DNA of 64,000 nt from Pythium myriotylum (GCA_023091665.1 JALJCQ010000022.1:1364001-1428000); one strand, 5' to 3'. Shown: positions 1-10,612, counted from the first letter of the stretch. Program-made: numbers and translations. The notes: a model not told the origin generated them from the letters alone.

Positions 1-1
1 A

Positions 2-73
2 GAGCTCAAGAAAAAGGCCGAGACCGACAAGACTTTTACATTCCTGTTCCCACAAGAAGAGTCCGTGCAGTAG
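2..73 (+). CDS. 3' end of an unidentified protein (partial)
   Basis: The first bases are open in one frame and end at a TAG at 71-73. The visible tail reads ELKKKAETDKTFTFLFPQEE followed by SVQ. It is charged and carries no domain I recognise. The following 97 bases to the convergent gene at 170 look like short 3' flanking sequence. The frame is supported only by being open and by plausible composition, so this is a tentative gene end rather than an identified one. Confidence 0.4.
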   Translation, partial: ELKKKAETDKTFTFLFPQEESVQ

Positions 74-169
74 TCGAAAATGACAGCACATTCACGAGAT
101 CAAACAACGATTGTACTGGATCTTAGCACCCACTCAAACATGCAATCCATAGGCTACCCATCGAACCCT

Positions 170-412
170 TCAGTAGCCGTACTTCTTTCCGTGGTTGTTG
201 TAGCCCTTAACGTAGCCTCCGTGCCCATAGCCGTGGGGGTTCTTACCGTATCCTCCATAGCCATGGTTCTTGTAGTGGTGACGACGGTGGTGTGGGTTCT
301 TTCCATTGTAGCCGTAGCCGTAGTCGCCGTGGGCCGTGGCAACGGAAACGAAAGCCGAGAGCATCACCACGAGAGCGAGAACGACGAGAAGAGCGAGCTT
401 TGCGAGTGCCAT
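170..412 (-). CDS. Small secreted Tyr/Gly/His/Asn-rich protein
   Basis: An 80-residue protein. Residues 1-29 form a clear signal peptide (MALAKLALLVVLALVVMLSA, then a cleavage-like VATAHG). The rest is low complexity: Gly-Tyr, His, Asn and Lys repeats such as YGYGYNGK and NHGYGGYGKNPHGYG. There are no cysteines. I chose the ATG at 412 because the signal peptide begins there and the context is good; the same frame is open further upstream to 673, but that part has no signal-like or conserved character. Short Gly/Tyr-rich secreted proteins occur in oomycete walls and extracellular matrix, so a structural or adhesive role is possible but is only inference. Confidence 0.6.
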   Translation of the reverse strand: MALAKLALLVVLALVVMLSAFVSVATAHGDYGYGYNGKNPHHRRHHYKNHGYGGYGKNPHGYGHGGYVKGYNNHGKKYGY

Positions 413-829
413 GGCGTGGAAGGAGGTGAAGAAGTTGGTCGATTGGAGGCGTTTTCGAAGACGAGGCAAATCGCGAAGTGAGGACACGAGAGTTCGCGGT
501 CGGAGATGATTTAGGCAAGTTTTCTCTCTGCCAACGTTCAGCAATCCATCAACTAACAGCTCCATGGTTGAAGTTTGAGAGACTGGTAGATGGGTGAGAA
601 GAACTGATGGCGTGGCAAAGAGAAACGAAGTTGACAGCATCGTTTTTGCAAACATGTACGAGGGTGCGGGCATGAAACACTAGTTGGAATCAATGATGAA
701 GTCGTGAACTTGCACTTTACGGCCTTGCGTTGCTGAGAGGCGCCCGAGAGAAAGTGCTTCATGTCAAGGTAGATTACTTAGATTACGCAAATAAGGTACT
801 TCAGTAGCCTGGAAATGAAGTGCAGCAGT
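413..829. other. Intergenic, 5' of the small secreted protein
   Basis: Lies between the start of the small secreted gene (reading left) and the stop of the pseudokinase gene at 830. It should hold the promoter of the former and the 3' flank of the latter. I see no convincing gene, repeat or RNA. Confidence 0.4.
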
Positions 830-2113
830 CTATGCAGACGTCGTCGAGGTTCCTTGGCGTTGAAGTGGCGTTTTGAAATTGTTGGCGCGATAGCTTTTCC
901 GTCGAGAAAGCGGTTTGTCGCTAGCCGTCGGCAGTCCGCGAGACACGGCGAGCTGTTGCTGTGCTCTTCGATCCTGCTTCTCTTTCTCTTCGTAGACGCG
1001 TCGCTCCGCTCGCTGTCTGGCTCGCTGCAGCGCCTTCTTCTCTTTATATTGGACGACGTATGCGTGGTTACGACTCGCGTTGATGCGCATACTGTGACGC
1101 ACCGTGCTCTTCATGCCTGAGTCGAGGCGGAATCCAGAGAACAACGAGTCGATAGGCGGGGTATCCGCGTGGGCAAACAGCTCGCAGCTCAGCAGTTGGT
1201 CAATACTCATGAGGAAGCCACCACCGCTGCTGCTGCTGTTGCTACTGTCGCCCGCGGTCTCTTCACCGACAATGGACACGGCGTCGTCCTCGGCCTTGTC
1301 CTCGCTCAACGCATCTTTCTCTTTCTTTGGTGGGTAGAATATCAGCTCGAGCACGTCTGCGATCTGTGGCGCCATCAACTCCAGCACACTGTCCTCGGGC
1401 TGGGTCGTCGGCAGCTCCATGCCCGTGGCCATCTCGTACAGTAAGTGGCCAAAGAGCAGGACGTCGACGTCGACCTTGGACTCGAGCGGCACAGTCAGCT
1501 CGCGAATGTGCTTGTGGCGGTCGACAGCCAGCAGTGGCGTGTAGATCTCGGCCAGGCGCGCGTTCCCGTCGTCGATGACCACGTTCCCGGCGCTCAGATT
1601 GTCGCAGACAATCCCTTTGGTGCGCAGCGCATTGAGCGCCTCGAGGATCTGGCGTCCAAACTTGGCGATCTCGTCAAACGGCAGCGCGGACGCGCGGTCG
1701 AGTCGGTATTTGTCTTCGAACGCGTGCGTGGGGCAGGCGCGGTGGATGCGGTCGCGGACGGAGCCGGCTGCGACAAACGGCTGCACGACGAGGATCGCGC
1801 GCTTCTCTTTCGAGTAGTAGATCTCGACCACGGGCAGCACGTACGGGTGCTTGAGCGTGACGAGCAGCGCCTTGAGCTTGTAGAGCGCGTCTTTGTCCTT
1901 GTGCAAGTCGAGAAAGCTGAGCGCGGCCGGGAAAAGCGTCATGAGCATCTCGCCGCAGCGGTCTCTCTGCAGGTTCGCGAGGTCCACGCGGAAGGAAAAC
2001 TTGTCGCGGCGCTGGCCGATGGCCGGCAGCGCCTCCTCGCGCCACTGGAAGAGCGGGAACTGCTTGCAGAACTTGGCCGCGAGCAGCACGGCGAGCGCGC
2101 CGTCGAACGCCAT
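830..2113 (-). CDS. PXK/Slob-like protein kinase-fold pseudokinase
   Basis: A 427-residue protein with a kinase-like core. The region LKHPYVLPVVEIYYSKEKRA (about residues 88-107) looks like the alpha-C/beta-4/beta-5 part of the N-lobe. GIVCDNLSAGNVVIDDG (about 167-183) sits where HRDxKPxN belongs, and RLAEI (about 186-190) where DFG belongs. The catalytic Asp and the metal-binding Asp are both missing, and I see no APE. This pattern matches PXK/Slob-type pseudokinases. It is followed by a Ser/Gly linker and a basic, Arg/Glu-rich C-terminal tail (roughly 370-427) with coiled-coil character. The ATG at 2113 was chosen over an in-frame upstream one because it has a strong GCCGCC-ATG-G context. 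It is divergent from the succinyl-CoA ligase gene. Its role may be scaffolding in trafficking; substrates are unknown. Confidence 0.7.
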   Translation of the reverse strand: MAFDGALAVLLAAKFCKQFPLFQWREEALPAIGQRRDKFSFRVDLANLQRDRCGEMLMTLFPAALSFLDLHKDKDALYKLKALLVTLKHPYVLPVVEIYYSKEKRAILVVQPFVAAGSVRDRIHRACPTHAFEDKYRLDRASALPFDEIAKFGRQILEALNALRTKGIVCDNLSAGNVVIDDGNARLAEIYTPLLAVDRHKHIRELTVPLESKVDVDVLLFGHLLYEMATGMELPTTQPEDSVLELMAPQIADVLELIFYPPKKEKDALSEDKAEDDAVSIVGEETAGDSSNSSSSGGGFLMSIDQLLSCELFAHADTPPIDSLFSGFRLDSGMKSTVRHSMRINASRNHAYVVQYKEKKALQRARQRAERRVYEEKEKQDRRAQQQLAVSRGLPTASDKPLSRRKSYRANNFKTPLQRQGTSTTSA

Positions 2114-2605
2114 GGCGGCAAGTGAGCCTTGGAGCTCGAGGTTCTTTCTTTCTTTTTCTGAGCTCAGAGCTCCTGGATCAGATATGGGGAAGCTGAGTCT
2201 GAGGAAATGTTTAACAAACACTTTTGTGGGGAGGAACATATATAGCCAATGAGAAGGCTAGAACAGGTTCAAGTCCGCGACAAAACACCAATCACGACGA
2301 CGTCAATTCATGCGTTTATATTGTTCGAGCTATCCAACATGTAGTAACATACAGTTTCTATACAAATTCCCGCAACACTCTGTTTGCTGCAAGCCTCCCC
2401 CACCGATTCTCCCAACATCGTTTCCTGGATCGGCGATCTGTGGCCTCGTGCCGTCGGGGGCACTCGATCCGGCGTCAGTCGGCATCGAATCTCTGCTCCA
2501 CGTAAGTGTTCTCCGCTCCTCGGAACGCTCTCCGCCGTTCTCCGCTCCGCTCCGCTGTTCTCCGCTCCTCTCCTCTGACCTCCTCCTCCTGCATCTCTTC
2601 CCAGC
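2114..2605. promoter_or_regulatory. Shared divergent promoter region
   Basis: About 490 bp separate two divergent ATGs (pseudokinase at 2113 and succinyl-CoA ligase at 2606), so both promoters must lie here. From about 2505 to 2600 the sequence is a CT-rich array of imperfect TTCTCCGCTCC units ending just before the ligase ATG, which is typical of a pyrimidine-rich oomycete 5' leader. No TATA box is evident. Confidence 0.5.
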
Positions 2606-4065
2606 ATGTTCGGCCGCGTCGCCCGTCACAGCAAGTCGCTCCTCGCGATGCCCGCGGCTCAACGCCAGCAGCTGCGCCGCCTCAACCTCCACGAGTTCCA
2701 GTCGCTCGAGATCATGAAGACCTTCGGCGTCGAGACGCCGCGCGGCATCCCGGCCAGCACGCCCGCCGAGGCCGAGGCCGCCTTCAAGGCCATCCGCGGC
2801 GACCGCAGTACGTGGCTCTCTAGTCAGCAAGAGAGAGAGAGAGAGAGAGGGCTTAATGGGCGAATGTGCGTGTAGAGGGCGTGGACGTCGTGATCAAGGC
2901 GCAGGCGCTCACGGGCGGCCGTGGGCTGGGCCACTTCGCCAACGGCTTCAAGGGCGGTGTCCACATGTGCACCAAGTAGGTCGAGCGAGAGTTTGGAGAG
3001 AAGGGAGACAGACTGACGTGGTGGTGTGTGTGTGTGGTGCGTAGGCCGGAGCAGGCCCGCGAGATCGCCGAGAAGATGCTCGGCCAGACGCTCATCACCA
3101 AGCAGACGGGCGCCAAGGGCATCGAGGTCGCCAAGGTCTTCCTCGTCGAGCGCGTCTACATGCGCCGTGAGATGTACTTCTCGATCCTCATGGACCGCGC
3201 GTCGCAGGGTCCGGTGATCGTCGCCTCGCCCGCCGGCGGCACCTCGATCGAGGACGTCGCCGAGGCCACGCCCGAGCTCATCTTCAAGGAGGCCATCGAC
3301 ATCAAGGTCGGCCCGACCGACGCGCAGGTCAAGCGCCTCGCTACCAGCCTCGGCGCCGATGAGGCCTCGCTGCCCAAGCTCGAGGCCATGATCCGCAACC
3401 TCTACAACCTCTTCATCGGTGTCGACGCCACGCTCGTGGAGATCAACCCGCTCGCCGAGACCGCCGACGGTGAGATCTACGCCTGTGACGCCAAGCTCAA
3501 CTTCGACGACAACGCCGCGTTCCGCCACAAGGAGATCTTCGCCAAGCGCGACAAGACCCAGGAGGACCCGCGCGAGGTCGAGGCCAGCCAGTACGACCTC
3601 AACTACATTGGTCTCGACGGCAACATTGGCTGCCTTGTGAACGGCGCCGGTCTCGCCATGGCGACCATGGACATCATCTCGCTCTTCGGCGGCCGCCCGG
3701 CCAACTTTTTGGACGTTGGTGGTGGTGCCACGGAGTCGCAGGTCAAGAAGGCCTTCGAGATCCTCCAGGCCGACGACCAGGTCAAGTCGATCCTTGTCAA
3801 CATCTTCGGTGGTATCATGCGCTGCGACGTCATCGCCGCCGGTATCATCGCCGCTGCCAAGGACCTCGGTCTGTCCAAGCCGCTCATCATCCGTCTCGCC
3901 GGCACGAACGTTGAGAAGGCGCGTGAGCTGATCGCCAACTCGGGCTTCAAGATGATTGTCGATGACGACCTCGACGGAGCCGCCCAGAAGGCCGTCAAGA
4001 TTGCCGAGATCGTGTCGCAGGCCGAGCAGGCCAACATCACCGTTTCGTTCGAGACCAAGAACTAG
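2606..4065 (+). CDS. SUCLA2/SUCLG2 homologue: Succinyl-CoA ligase, beta subunit, mitochondrial (3 exons)
   Basis: Catalyses succinyl-CoA + NDP + Pi = succinate + CoA + NTP in the TCA cycle, with an alpha subunit encoded elsewhere. I infer exons 2606-2807, 2876-2975 and 3045-4065. Both introns are GT-AG (GTACGT...TAG and GTAGGT...TAG, 68 and 69 bp), and the first contains a (GA)n tract. Joined, they give 440 residues, the usual length. The N-terminus is Arg/Ser-rich and acidic-poor, like a mitochondrial presequence, followed by LNLHEFQSLEIMKTFGV, the start of the ATP-grasp fold. VIKAQALTGGRG at the exon 1/2 joint is the nucleotide-binding segment. NGAGLAMATMDIISLFGG, FLDVGGGA and NIFGGIMRCDVIA are the conserved ligase segments. 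Nucleotide specificity (ATP or GTP) cannot be read by eye. Confidence 0.95.
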
Positions 4066-4278
4066 ACGAGCTCGACAAGGTAGTGTGATGCAGCTTCGAC
4101 CAGGTGGCGAGGGTCTGTACTCGAAAAAAAAAAATCTCATTAAACATGGCACTCTCCACGATGGAGTTTCCCTCCAACGTGCGTGTTGCTCATAGCGGGA
4201 TGTATTAAGTCAGGGTCATATTCAGGTGCGAAGCCGGCCTCCACACTGCAGGTTTTACTCTCTCTCCGTCGCGTTCTC

Positions 4279-4909
4279 TCACTTGGCTTCTTGCTTCTTG
4301 CCCATGGTGCTGACTATCCACTCCATGCCATCCTGCAGGCCCTCGCCGGTCTTGGCCGAGCAGGCCTGGATGTGCCATGTGCGATCGCGGATCGTCGACA
4401 GGTTGAGCGCCGTCGAGATCTCGGACGCCGGCAGTGCGTTGAGCAGATCCTGTTTGTTGGCGAAGACCAGGATCGGCACGTTGGCCAGCTTGTCTTCCTC
4501 GAGCAGCGTCACAAGCTCCAGCCCGGTCTCCTCAAGTCGGCGCTTGTCGGCACTGTCGATCACATAGATCTACACGAGACAAAAAACAAAAACCAGGTAT
4601 GAATTACCAAAGCGTGCAACTCCCGACGCGCCCTCCGGTCGAACGCACCAGCGCGTCGGTCTGCTCGTAGTAGTTGCGCCAGTACGGTCGGATGGTCTTC
4701 TGGCCGCCAATGTCCCACATGTTGAGCTTGAAGCCGTCGACCTGCAAGCTCTTGACGTTGAAGCCCTGCGTGGGCATAATGTGCGAGATGTCTTCCTCCG
4801 AGAGCTTCTTGAGGATCGTGGTCTTGCCGCCATTGTCGAGCCCGAGCACGAGGATGCGCGCCTCGCTGTCGTCCTTCTTGAGCTTGCGCAGCAGGTTCAG
4901 GAGCCCCAT
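4279..4909 (-). CDS. ARL3: ARL3-like small GTPase (2 exons)
   Basis: Exons 4649-4909 and 4279-4569 are split by a 79-bp GT-AG intron. Joined, they give 183 residues, against about 182 for animal ARL3. The protein starts [11 protein letters not shown], the ARL3-type amphipathic N-terminus. GLDNGGKT is the P-loop (G1), PTQGFN covers switch I, WDIGGQ is the G3 motif, NKQD is G4 and SAKTGEG is G5. The segment [13 protein letters not shown] and the [12 protein letters not shown] region match ARL3 more closely than ARL2 or ARF. In other eukaryotes ARL3 releases lipid-modified cargo from carriers inside cilia, which fits an organism with flagellate zoospores. The Gly in the P-loop second position (NGGKT rather than NAGKT) is a minor difference. 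The ATG at 4909 was chosen over one 12 bp upstream because MGLL is the family start. Confidence 0.93.
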
Positions 4910-5440
4910 GGTCGCCAGCACGCGTCGTTTGCGAGAATAACGCCGAGCTCGCTCCCGACGGCCATTGGGGGGCCCGGCGACCGTCGGAGCTCTTCAAGAG
5001 GCGTTTTGAAACGAACGGTAGAAATCATAGAAACGATCGTTTCTTTCATTTGTAAAAAAAGGCAAAATGGGGTTGGCGAGGATAACGTGGACCACGTTAT
5101 ATTGGGGGAAACGAGGCTGCCTAGTGTAGGATCGACGAGGAAACGATTGGTGGACTGGAGCTCTTCAGAAGAGAGAAACCCACAAGGTCTCACTTGTCGA
5201 TTTGGCGTTTTGTTGAGAGAACAGAGACTCGGAGGATGTTCGCAAAACTATACCAAGATCTGCTCTGAATCATCTTGAGGAAACCCCCTCAGTAACATGA
5301 GGGAGCATGCACTGACGAGTCTCGCAAGCCCAGTACTGTGGATGCAAAGTAGAAGCACACGTATATATGTATATAATTGAGATACACACCCACGAATACA
5401 TCGACGACATCGAGAGAGAGAGGAGACTGGTCCCCCCATG
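4910..5440. other. Intergenic between ARL3 and coiled-coil gene
   Basis: Carries the ARL3 promoter on its left. A 19-bp palindrome, ATAACGTGGACCACGTTAT, lies at 5083-5101 and contains back-to-back ACGTGG half-sites, so it is a possible bZIP/bHLH-type site. The right end (5330-5440) is the 3' flank of the next gene. No coding sequence is supported. Confidence 0.4.
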
Positions 5441-6598
5441 TTAGACGGCGAACGTCACGTCAGTCGCACTGACTGGCGCTGGCGTCGCGGTCTCTGTAAC
5501 ACTAGCAGTCTCAGCGGCCGGCGTCTCCACCACGGACTCGGTGGTCGCCTCCACTGGCGTCGTCTGGGTCTCGTCGACTTGTTGCGCCTCGGGCTTGACG
5601 TCGTCGTCCTTGGCTGGAGACGGCGTCACCGAAGTCTCTTCGATGCTCGTCAAGTAGTGCGTCAGGTCGAGGCTTTCGAGCTCCTTGTCGAGCTCGTCTT
5701 CCTTGGACTGGATCGTCGAAACAGTGAGCACGGGCGAGGCAAAGTGCACCGAAAGCGAGTGGCGCGGGCGGTTCTGGACGCTGTCACGGTGGAGAGGCTG
5801 CACACACTCGCTCGACCAGGAGCGGACGCGGAGCGTCGGTCTCGGCGACGACGGGCCTTCCATGAGGCTCACGGTCTTGGCGAGCATCTTTTCCTTGCGG
5901 GCCGACGGCTTGGCGGGCTTGAACGAAGGCGAGTCGAGCGGGTTCTCCGGGAACGAGTCGCTCGAGCTGCTGCTGGCGCCGTCCTTCGAGTCATTGCCGT
6001 CGTCCTCGTCCTCGCTGTCTTCGAGCACGCTCGCGCCACAGTCACTCTGGCTAGCACTACTGGTCTCGTCCCCGGAGGTCTGCATGGAGCAGTTGGCCAA
6101 GAGCGTCTGGATGAGCTTCTGCTTCTGGCTGAACGTGCGGATCTCTTCTTCGACGCGGAGGCGTTCCTGCATGAACTGCTTCTTGGTCTCCTTGCGGCTG
6201 CGCACCGTCTTGCAGAGCGCGCGGTAGAGCGTTTCCTCGCGCTTGGTCTCCTCCTTCATGACGTGGAGCTCTTCGTACAGCGTCTCCAGGAAGGCCGAGT
6301 TGCCCAGCAGCTGAGCGCGTTCAATGTCTTCTTCGATCTCCGTGAGCTGGACGCGTCGGTCTCTCTGGTGGTTGATGTTCTCCATGACGTCGGCCTTGAG
6401 CGACTCGATCTCTTCACTGATGGAGCCGATCCGCTTCATGATGCGTTCGTGCTTGCGGCCGAGCATCTCGCCGATCTGCTTGGTCGTGAAGGCCACGCAC
6501 TTGAGGGCCTTGGTCGCCTGCTTGGCGGCCTCGACAAGGCTGCCGGTGTTCGAGCTGCCGCTCGGGATGGCTTCGAACTGCTCTGCGACTAGCGCCAT
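5441..6598 (-). CDS. Coiled-coil protein with Ser/Asp-rich tail, unknown function
   Basis: A 385-residue protein. Residues about 1-180 are strongly helical, with heptad-like Leu/Glu/Lys/Arg patterns (for example RVQLTEIEEDIERAQLLG and LHVMKEETKREETLYRALCK), predicting a coiled coil. After about residue 185 it becomes disordered: acidic SEDEDDGND, a poly-Ser run, RPTLRVRSWSS, and a Thr/Glu/Pro/Val-rich end. It has no signal peptide, membrane segment or enzyme motif. The ATG at 6598 (MALVAEQFEAI) is preferred over a longer frame to 6829, whose extra sequence is Arg-rich and looks like leader DNA. A similar helical-then-disordered design is seen in cytoskeletal and trafficking adaptors. I do not recognise a family. 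Confidence 0.7.
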   Translation of the reverse strand: MALVAEQFEAIPSGSSNTGSLVEAAKQATKALKCVAFTTKQIGEMLGRKHERIMKRIGSISEEIESLKADVMENINHQRDRRVQLTEIEEDIERAQLLGNSAFLETLYEELHVMKEETKREETLYRALCKTVRSRKETKKQFMQERLRVEEEIRTFSQKQKLIQTLLANCSMQTSGDETSSASQSDCGASVLEDSEDEDDGNDSKDGASSSSSDSFPENPLDSPSFKPAKPSARKEKMLAKTVSLMEGPSSPRPTLRVRSWSSECVQPLHRDSVQNRPRHSLSVHFASPVLTVSTIQSKEDELDKELESLDLTHYLTSIEETSVTPSPAKDDDVKPEAQQVDETQTTPVEATTESVVETPAAETASVTETATPAPVSATDVTFAV

Positions 6599-7208
6599 GG
6601 TCAAAACGGACGTTGGTGGGAGGGAAGTGGCTTGAGCGTGTGGAGGCAAGTTGCGTTGTGAGCGAGAGTGAGAGCGTTCGCGCCGGCGAGTCGCGTGCGG
6701 CGCCGCGCGCCGGTCCACTTCTCTCTCGCACGCAGCTTTGAACCCACGCCGCCGCCGCGGTCTCTGTGTCGCCACGCGCGTTCTTTTCTCACCGTTTGAC
6801 GGATCCCACAAGCCGGTTGCGTTTGACACGGCGCCGCCTCTGCAGCAAAGGCGGCGGTGCGTCGCTCTGCCGCATCTGCGCGCGGCGCGCCATCTTTGAC
6901 ACGAGCAAGCCTCGCAAGCGTCATGGATGCGCGACGGTTTGACATGTCCCTGTCGAGCAGCTCCGGCTGAATCCCGTGTTTGATGGGGAAGAGTCCCGTG
7001 TGATTAGAGTAGTCTATCCCGTGTGTTCCGTATAGAAAGAGAGATCCGGATGAGTACGGAGAGGCGAAATGGATTTGGAGGAAGAGATCCAAATCCAGAC
7101 TGATATGGATGTCCATAATGTCGTTTCTATGCACAACCGGACGATACTGACGTTTGGCTGTTCCCAGGCAGGGCTATCAGCCCACTTTCGCTCGCAGTAC
7201 CAACGCCA
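6599..7208. other. Intergenic, GC-rich then AT-rich
   Basis: Contains the GC-rich promoter of the coiled-coil gene (6600-6900). From about 6950 to 7208 lies sequence with ordinary composition up to the end of the broken GH31 gene. No gene or structured repeat is seen. Confidence 0.35.
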
Positions 7209-9440
7209 CTACGCGCGCAAGTGGGCAGCCTGCAGGTTGGCGACGAACTGTCTGCCGACGCTCGCTCCCTGCGGGTAAAAGACAGCCGGCTGGCCTAGTG
7301 GCACGTCCACCGTGACGTTCTGCTCGCCCTGGAAGATCTTGTCGGTCCAGACGTGGACCCACGAGCCCTGAGGTAGATAGAGCGTGATATTGGTCTTGCC
7401 TGAGTCGACGATCGGTGCGAAGAGAAGCTGGGAGCCGACGAGGTACTGGTACTTGGTCTTGCGAGCGATCGGGTCGTTCGGGTAGTGGAGATAGAGATGG
7501 CGGATCAGCGGATAGCCCTTAGTGGCCACTTCGTCCAGCAGCTCGTCGCGGTAGAAGCCCCAGGCGACGTAGATCTTGGCGTTGCGCGCGAACAGCTCGA
7601 GGGTCTCGTCGTCCGAGTAGAATTGCCACGCGTTCTCGCGTGAGCTGCCGTCGTGGGTGCGATACGCGGCCGTGAAGGCAGCAAACTCGGCCCACCGCAG
7701 GAACAACTCCTTCGTGCGTTGGTAGACAGCGGAGATGGCCGTGACGTTGAGGAAGTTGTAGCCGCCGATGTCAGGATGTGTCAGCGCAATGCCGCTGAAG
7801 CCACCGGCAGTTGCGGCAAACACGGCGTTCTTGAGACCGTCGTACTCGTCCCAGCTCTGCAGCTGGTCGCCGAGCCAGAAGAGCGGCGTGTACTGCGGCG
7901 AGCGAGTGAAGCCCGAGCGCATGAAGAACAGCACCTCGTCCTGGAGGCCAAGCTCGGCTACGGCTTCGTGGTTGACCTTGGCCCATTCTTCCGGGTAAAG
8001 GTTGTGGAAAGTTGCAGCGTCGCCGTCGAAGAGAACCGAGTCGAGCTCGAGCGCCTCGCCAAAGTCGCACATGTAGCCACTGACACCATTCGCCAGGATA
8101 TTGGTCTTGACGAGCTGTTTGACCTAGTCGCGAGCTTTTGGATTGGTGAGGTCGACCATAGCGGCGTTCTGATAAGAGAGCTGCGGCAGCCCCGACGTGT
8201 TGGTGACGGCGAGACCACCTTCCACGAGCTCCTCATAGAGATACCGCTTGGGTGGTGGGTCCGTCTTGATCCCCTTGACATCACCAGCGTGCGGATTGAG
8301 ATAAGTCAGCGTGCGCACGTTTTGCTGGCGTAAATAACTCGGTCCAGTTTGGATAGCGCGACTCATCGACCTCCCAGTTCCACCAGAGCGCCGTGCCCCA
8401 CGGAGCCACGCGATTGCCGACCCAGTCCTGCAGCCAAAACGCAGCGACCGGAGCGCCCACTGCCTTGAGCTTGGTATATTTGTCTTCCACAAATGCCCGA
8501 CCACCTTGCATGCCGACGATGATGCCGTTCGAGACCCACTTTGGCAACTTGCGTTGGCGGCCGTTAACGGCCGTGAATTTTTCGATGAGATCGAGAGGTG
8601 AATCGCCCAACGAAAGCTGCGCCCTAAGCGATGTGGCAGCCAATTCTACTCGCGTTGTCGTGTTTCGAGTCAGATCAAAGACCGCATACTCCGAGTTCTC
8701 GAGGAACAACTGGCGCAACTTGGTCGTCTGGTAGTGCGGGATCGGTGCGTAGGTCTGGCGGATGTCGCCACCGGCGTGGTTGTTGTAGACGTTAAGAAGT
8801 GTTGTCAATGGCTCCAACCCACGGCCTGCGCCTTGTTCATTCACGATGATCGGGATACGACTCGCCTTCGGTTGAGCTGCAGAGGGAACTGCTGGCCGAA
8901 CCCGAAGAACTCCTCGTCCGCGTCGACAGCGTACTGGAGTACAAGGCGGTTCACACCCAATGTCTTCGAAGCTTCAGCATCAACGTCAAGACGAAAGGCC
9001 AGCGCTTTCGTCGAAGTCTGGGATAGCTGGATCGAGTAAGGTACAGCAGTTGAAGCTGTCGCGTTCGTACCGAGCGAAACGCTTCCTTTGATCACGACGC
9101 TGCCGTTCGCGAGGCGAGTGAGCGACTCGATCGTCTGATTCGTGCTCTCAGCTGTGAAGTCTGGATACGTGATGGCGAAGCCGTAGTACGAGTGTTGAAG
9201 ATCCGGTGGGGAGATTCCAACGCCGACAAAGGCCTTGCCAAACTCGGACGCCCACAGTTCCTTGCGAGAGTTCTTGTCATAGAGTGCGAGGCGTGGGCCG
9301 CTGCTATTCGCAGTCTCTAAAGAAACCTCAAAATCGGAGCCGACGCACTCTCTTGTCGCATGCGGTGCGCTCAACAGCGTAGCCGCTTGCGCCCAAGAGA
9401 CCGCGGTGAGCAAGAACCCGACGAGACCTGAGACCTTCAT
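7209..9440 (-). pseudogene. GH31 glycosidase, sulfoquinovosidase-like (frameshifted, nonsense)
   Basis: About 740 residues of GH31 family sequence, read right to left, are spread over three frames. It starts at 9440 with a signal peptide (MKVSGLVGFLLTAVSWAQA). The frame changes near 8850-8865, between QQFPLQLN and SRIPIIVNEQG (one base short), and again near 8330, between NWTEL and LRQQNV (one base extra). A TAG at 8127-8129 interrupts KARD-VKQLV, probably a former Trp codon. The nucleophile region YMCDFGEAL and the acid/base region FMRSGFTRS are both visible. The order QQF, NEQGAGRG, FWLQDWVG resembles the bacterial YihQ sulfoquinovosidase branch more than classical alpha-glucosidases, but I cannot confirm the sulfonate-binding residues. 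No GT-AG intron explains the breaks. Sequencing error could explain the indels but less easily the stop. Confidence 0.8.
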
Positions 9441-10612
9441 GCCAAGTCGATGGAGATTTCGTCAATGGAGGGCGTGGCTCCCCAGAGACGTCGCGTTTGA
9501 CTTGTGGAACGGTCAGCGCATCTGCGCAGTGAGCAAACACCTTTCCGTTCCGCAATCTGTGGGATTGGCCCTTGTCCGTTCTCATTCGGGTCGCGAAAGC
9601 AAGTTTGGACAGGGCAAACTTCAACTTTTCGGTGGGTCTTCTTCTATATCAGTACCTCTTAGCGGCCACTGAACATTAAATATGTCATGATCACGGAAAT
9701 GTACTGATAAGTGTATTTCGACTGGTGAGGCTATCGACTCCAGCCAACCAGTCAGAATGCAGAATCGACACTACGTCACATGAAAAGTATCTCACCCCCA
9801 GTTGCTGTCGCCTCATTGGTCTTCGTGGCGAATTCAAGGATCGCTGTGCGGTGGACGCGGAAGCGTCAACGTTAAACACATGAAGGTCCGAGCAGTCCCC
9901 CCACCGAGTCTGAAATTGGGGCGTTTCAACATGCACAAGAAACTTCCACTCGTGGGGCAAATGGGGGGAAGACCAAATTGTTCCCGCCTCCTTCAATAGA
10001 AAGCTCATCAGATTTAGGATGCAAACAGCCTGAATTGTATCCAAGGCATATTTTTTTGTTGGTCGACATATAACGCAGAGCGCGCAAGGCTTTCGAGCGA
10101 GTAAGTGTCCTCAAGGGTTCGCGAGTCAAGAGAGTCGTTGAGTAAGTTATGGATACAAAAGTGACGACACGGATGCCTTTATCCGTCGGAAGAATTACGC
10201 GTAACTACACCTTACAAAAGACTCTCGTTGTCACCTTCGTTGTGCCACCAGGTTACGAAACAAAAGAGTATTGCCATGCTCCCTGACGTGGCGAGTCCGC
10301 CTCTTTGGATAGATACCGAGGGCTTGTAACTCAATGGATGAGACGTGGGAGTCGGCGTGGCAGCAGCATGTGCTTACCACTCTGGAGATGGCGACATAGC
10401 ATTGTGGACTGGGAGATTGCATGGCCCCCTGAGCAAGCCGGAATCTACCATCTAGCGGTACTGCGTGCCTCCCTGTGCGGCCTGTGCGACAGATTACCAA
10501 AGGTCCAGCGTGTTCGGGACCCCATGTACCATCACCTTTTGGCACTTGGCAGACAAGGAATGGGGCCTACTTGGCAGACAAGGAATGGGTCCATCGTTGA
10601 GCCCATCAGGTG
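9441..10612. other. Intergenic region, gene-poor
   Basis: Starts with the former promoter of the GH31 gene (9441-9680). The rest holds short unconvincing frames. A 20-bp direct repeat (CTTGGCAGACAAGGAATGGG) occurs at 10545-10564 and 10570-10589, just before the RNase H relic, and is probably part of the same decayed element. Confidence 0.4.
10545..10589 (+). repeat. 20-bp tandem direct repeat
   Basis: CTTGGCAGACAAGGAATGGG occurs twice with a 5-bp spacer, immediately upstream of the RNase H relic. Confidence 0.7.

Noticed and set aside
80..481. 133-codon + strand ORF at the left end
   Set aside because: It is the complement of the small secreted protein at 170-412; the Val-rich translation is typical of an antisense shadow of Tyr/His/Asn codons.
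8320..8345. Introns as an explanation for the frame changes in the GH31 and lipoxygenase genes
   Set aside because: The shifts are one base with no missing or inserted residues, and no GT...AG pair of intron size fits. The GH31 gene also has an in-frame TAG.
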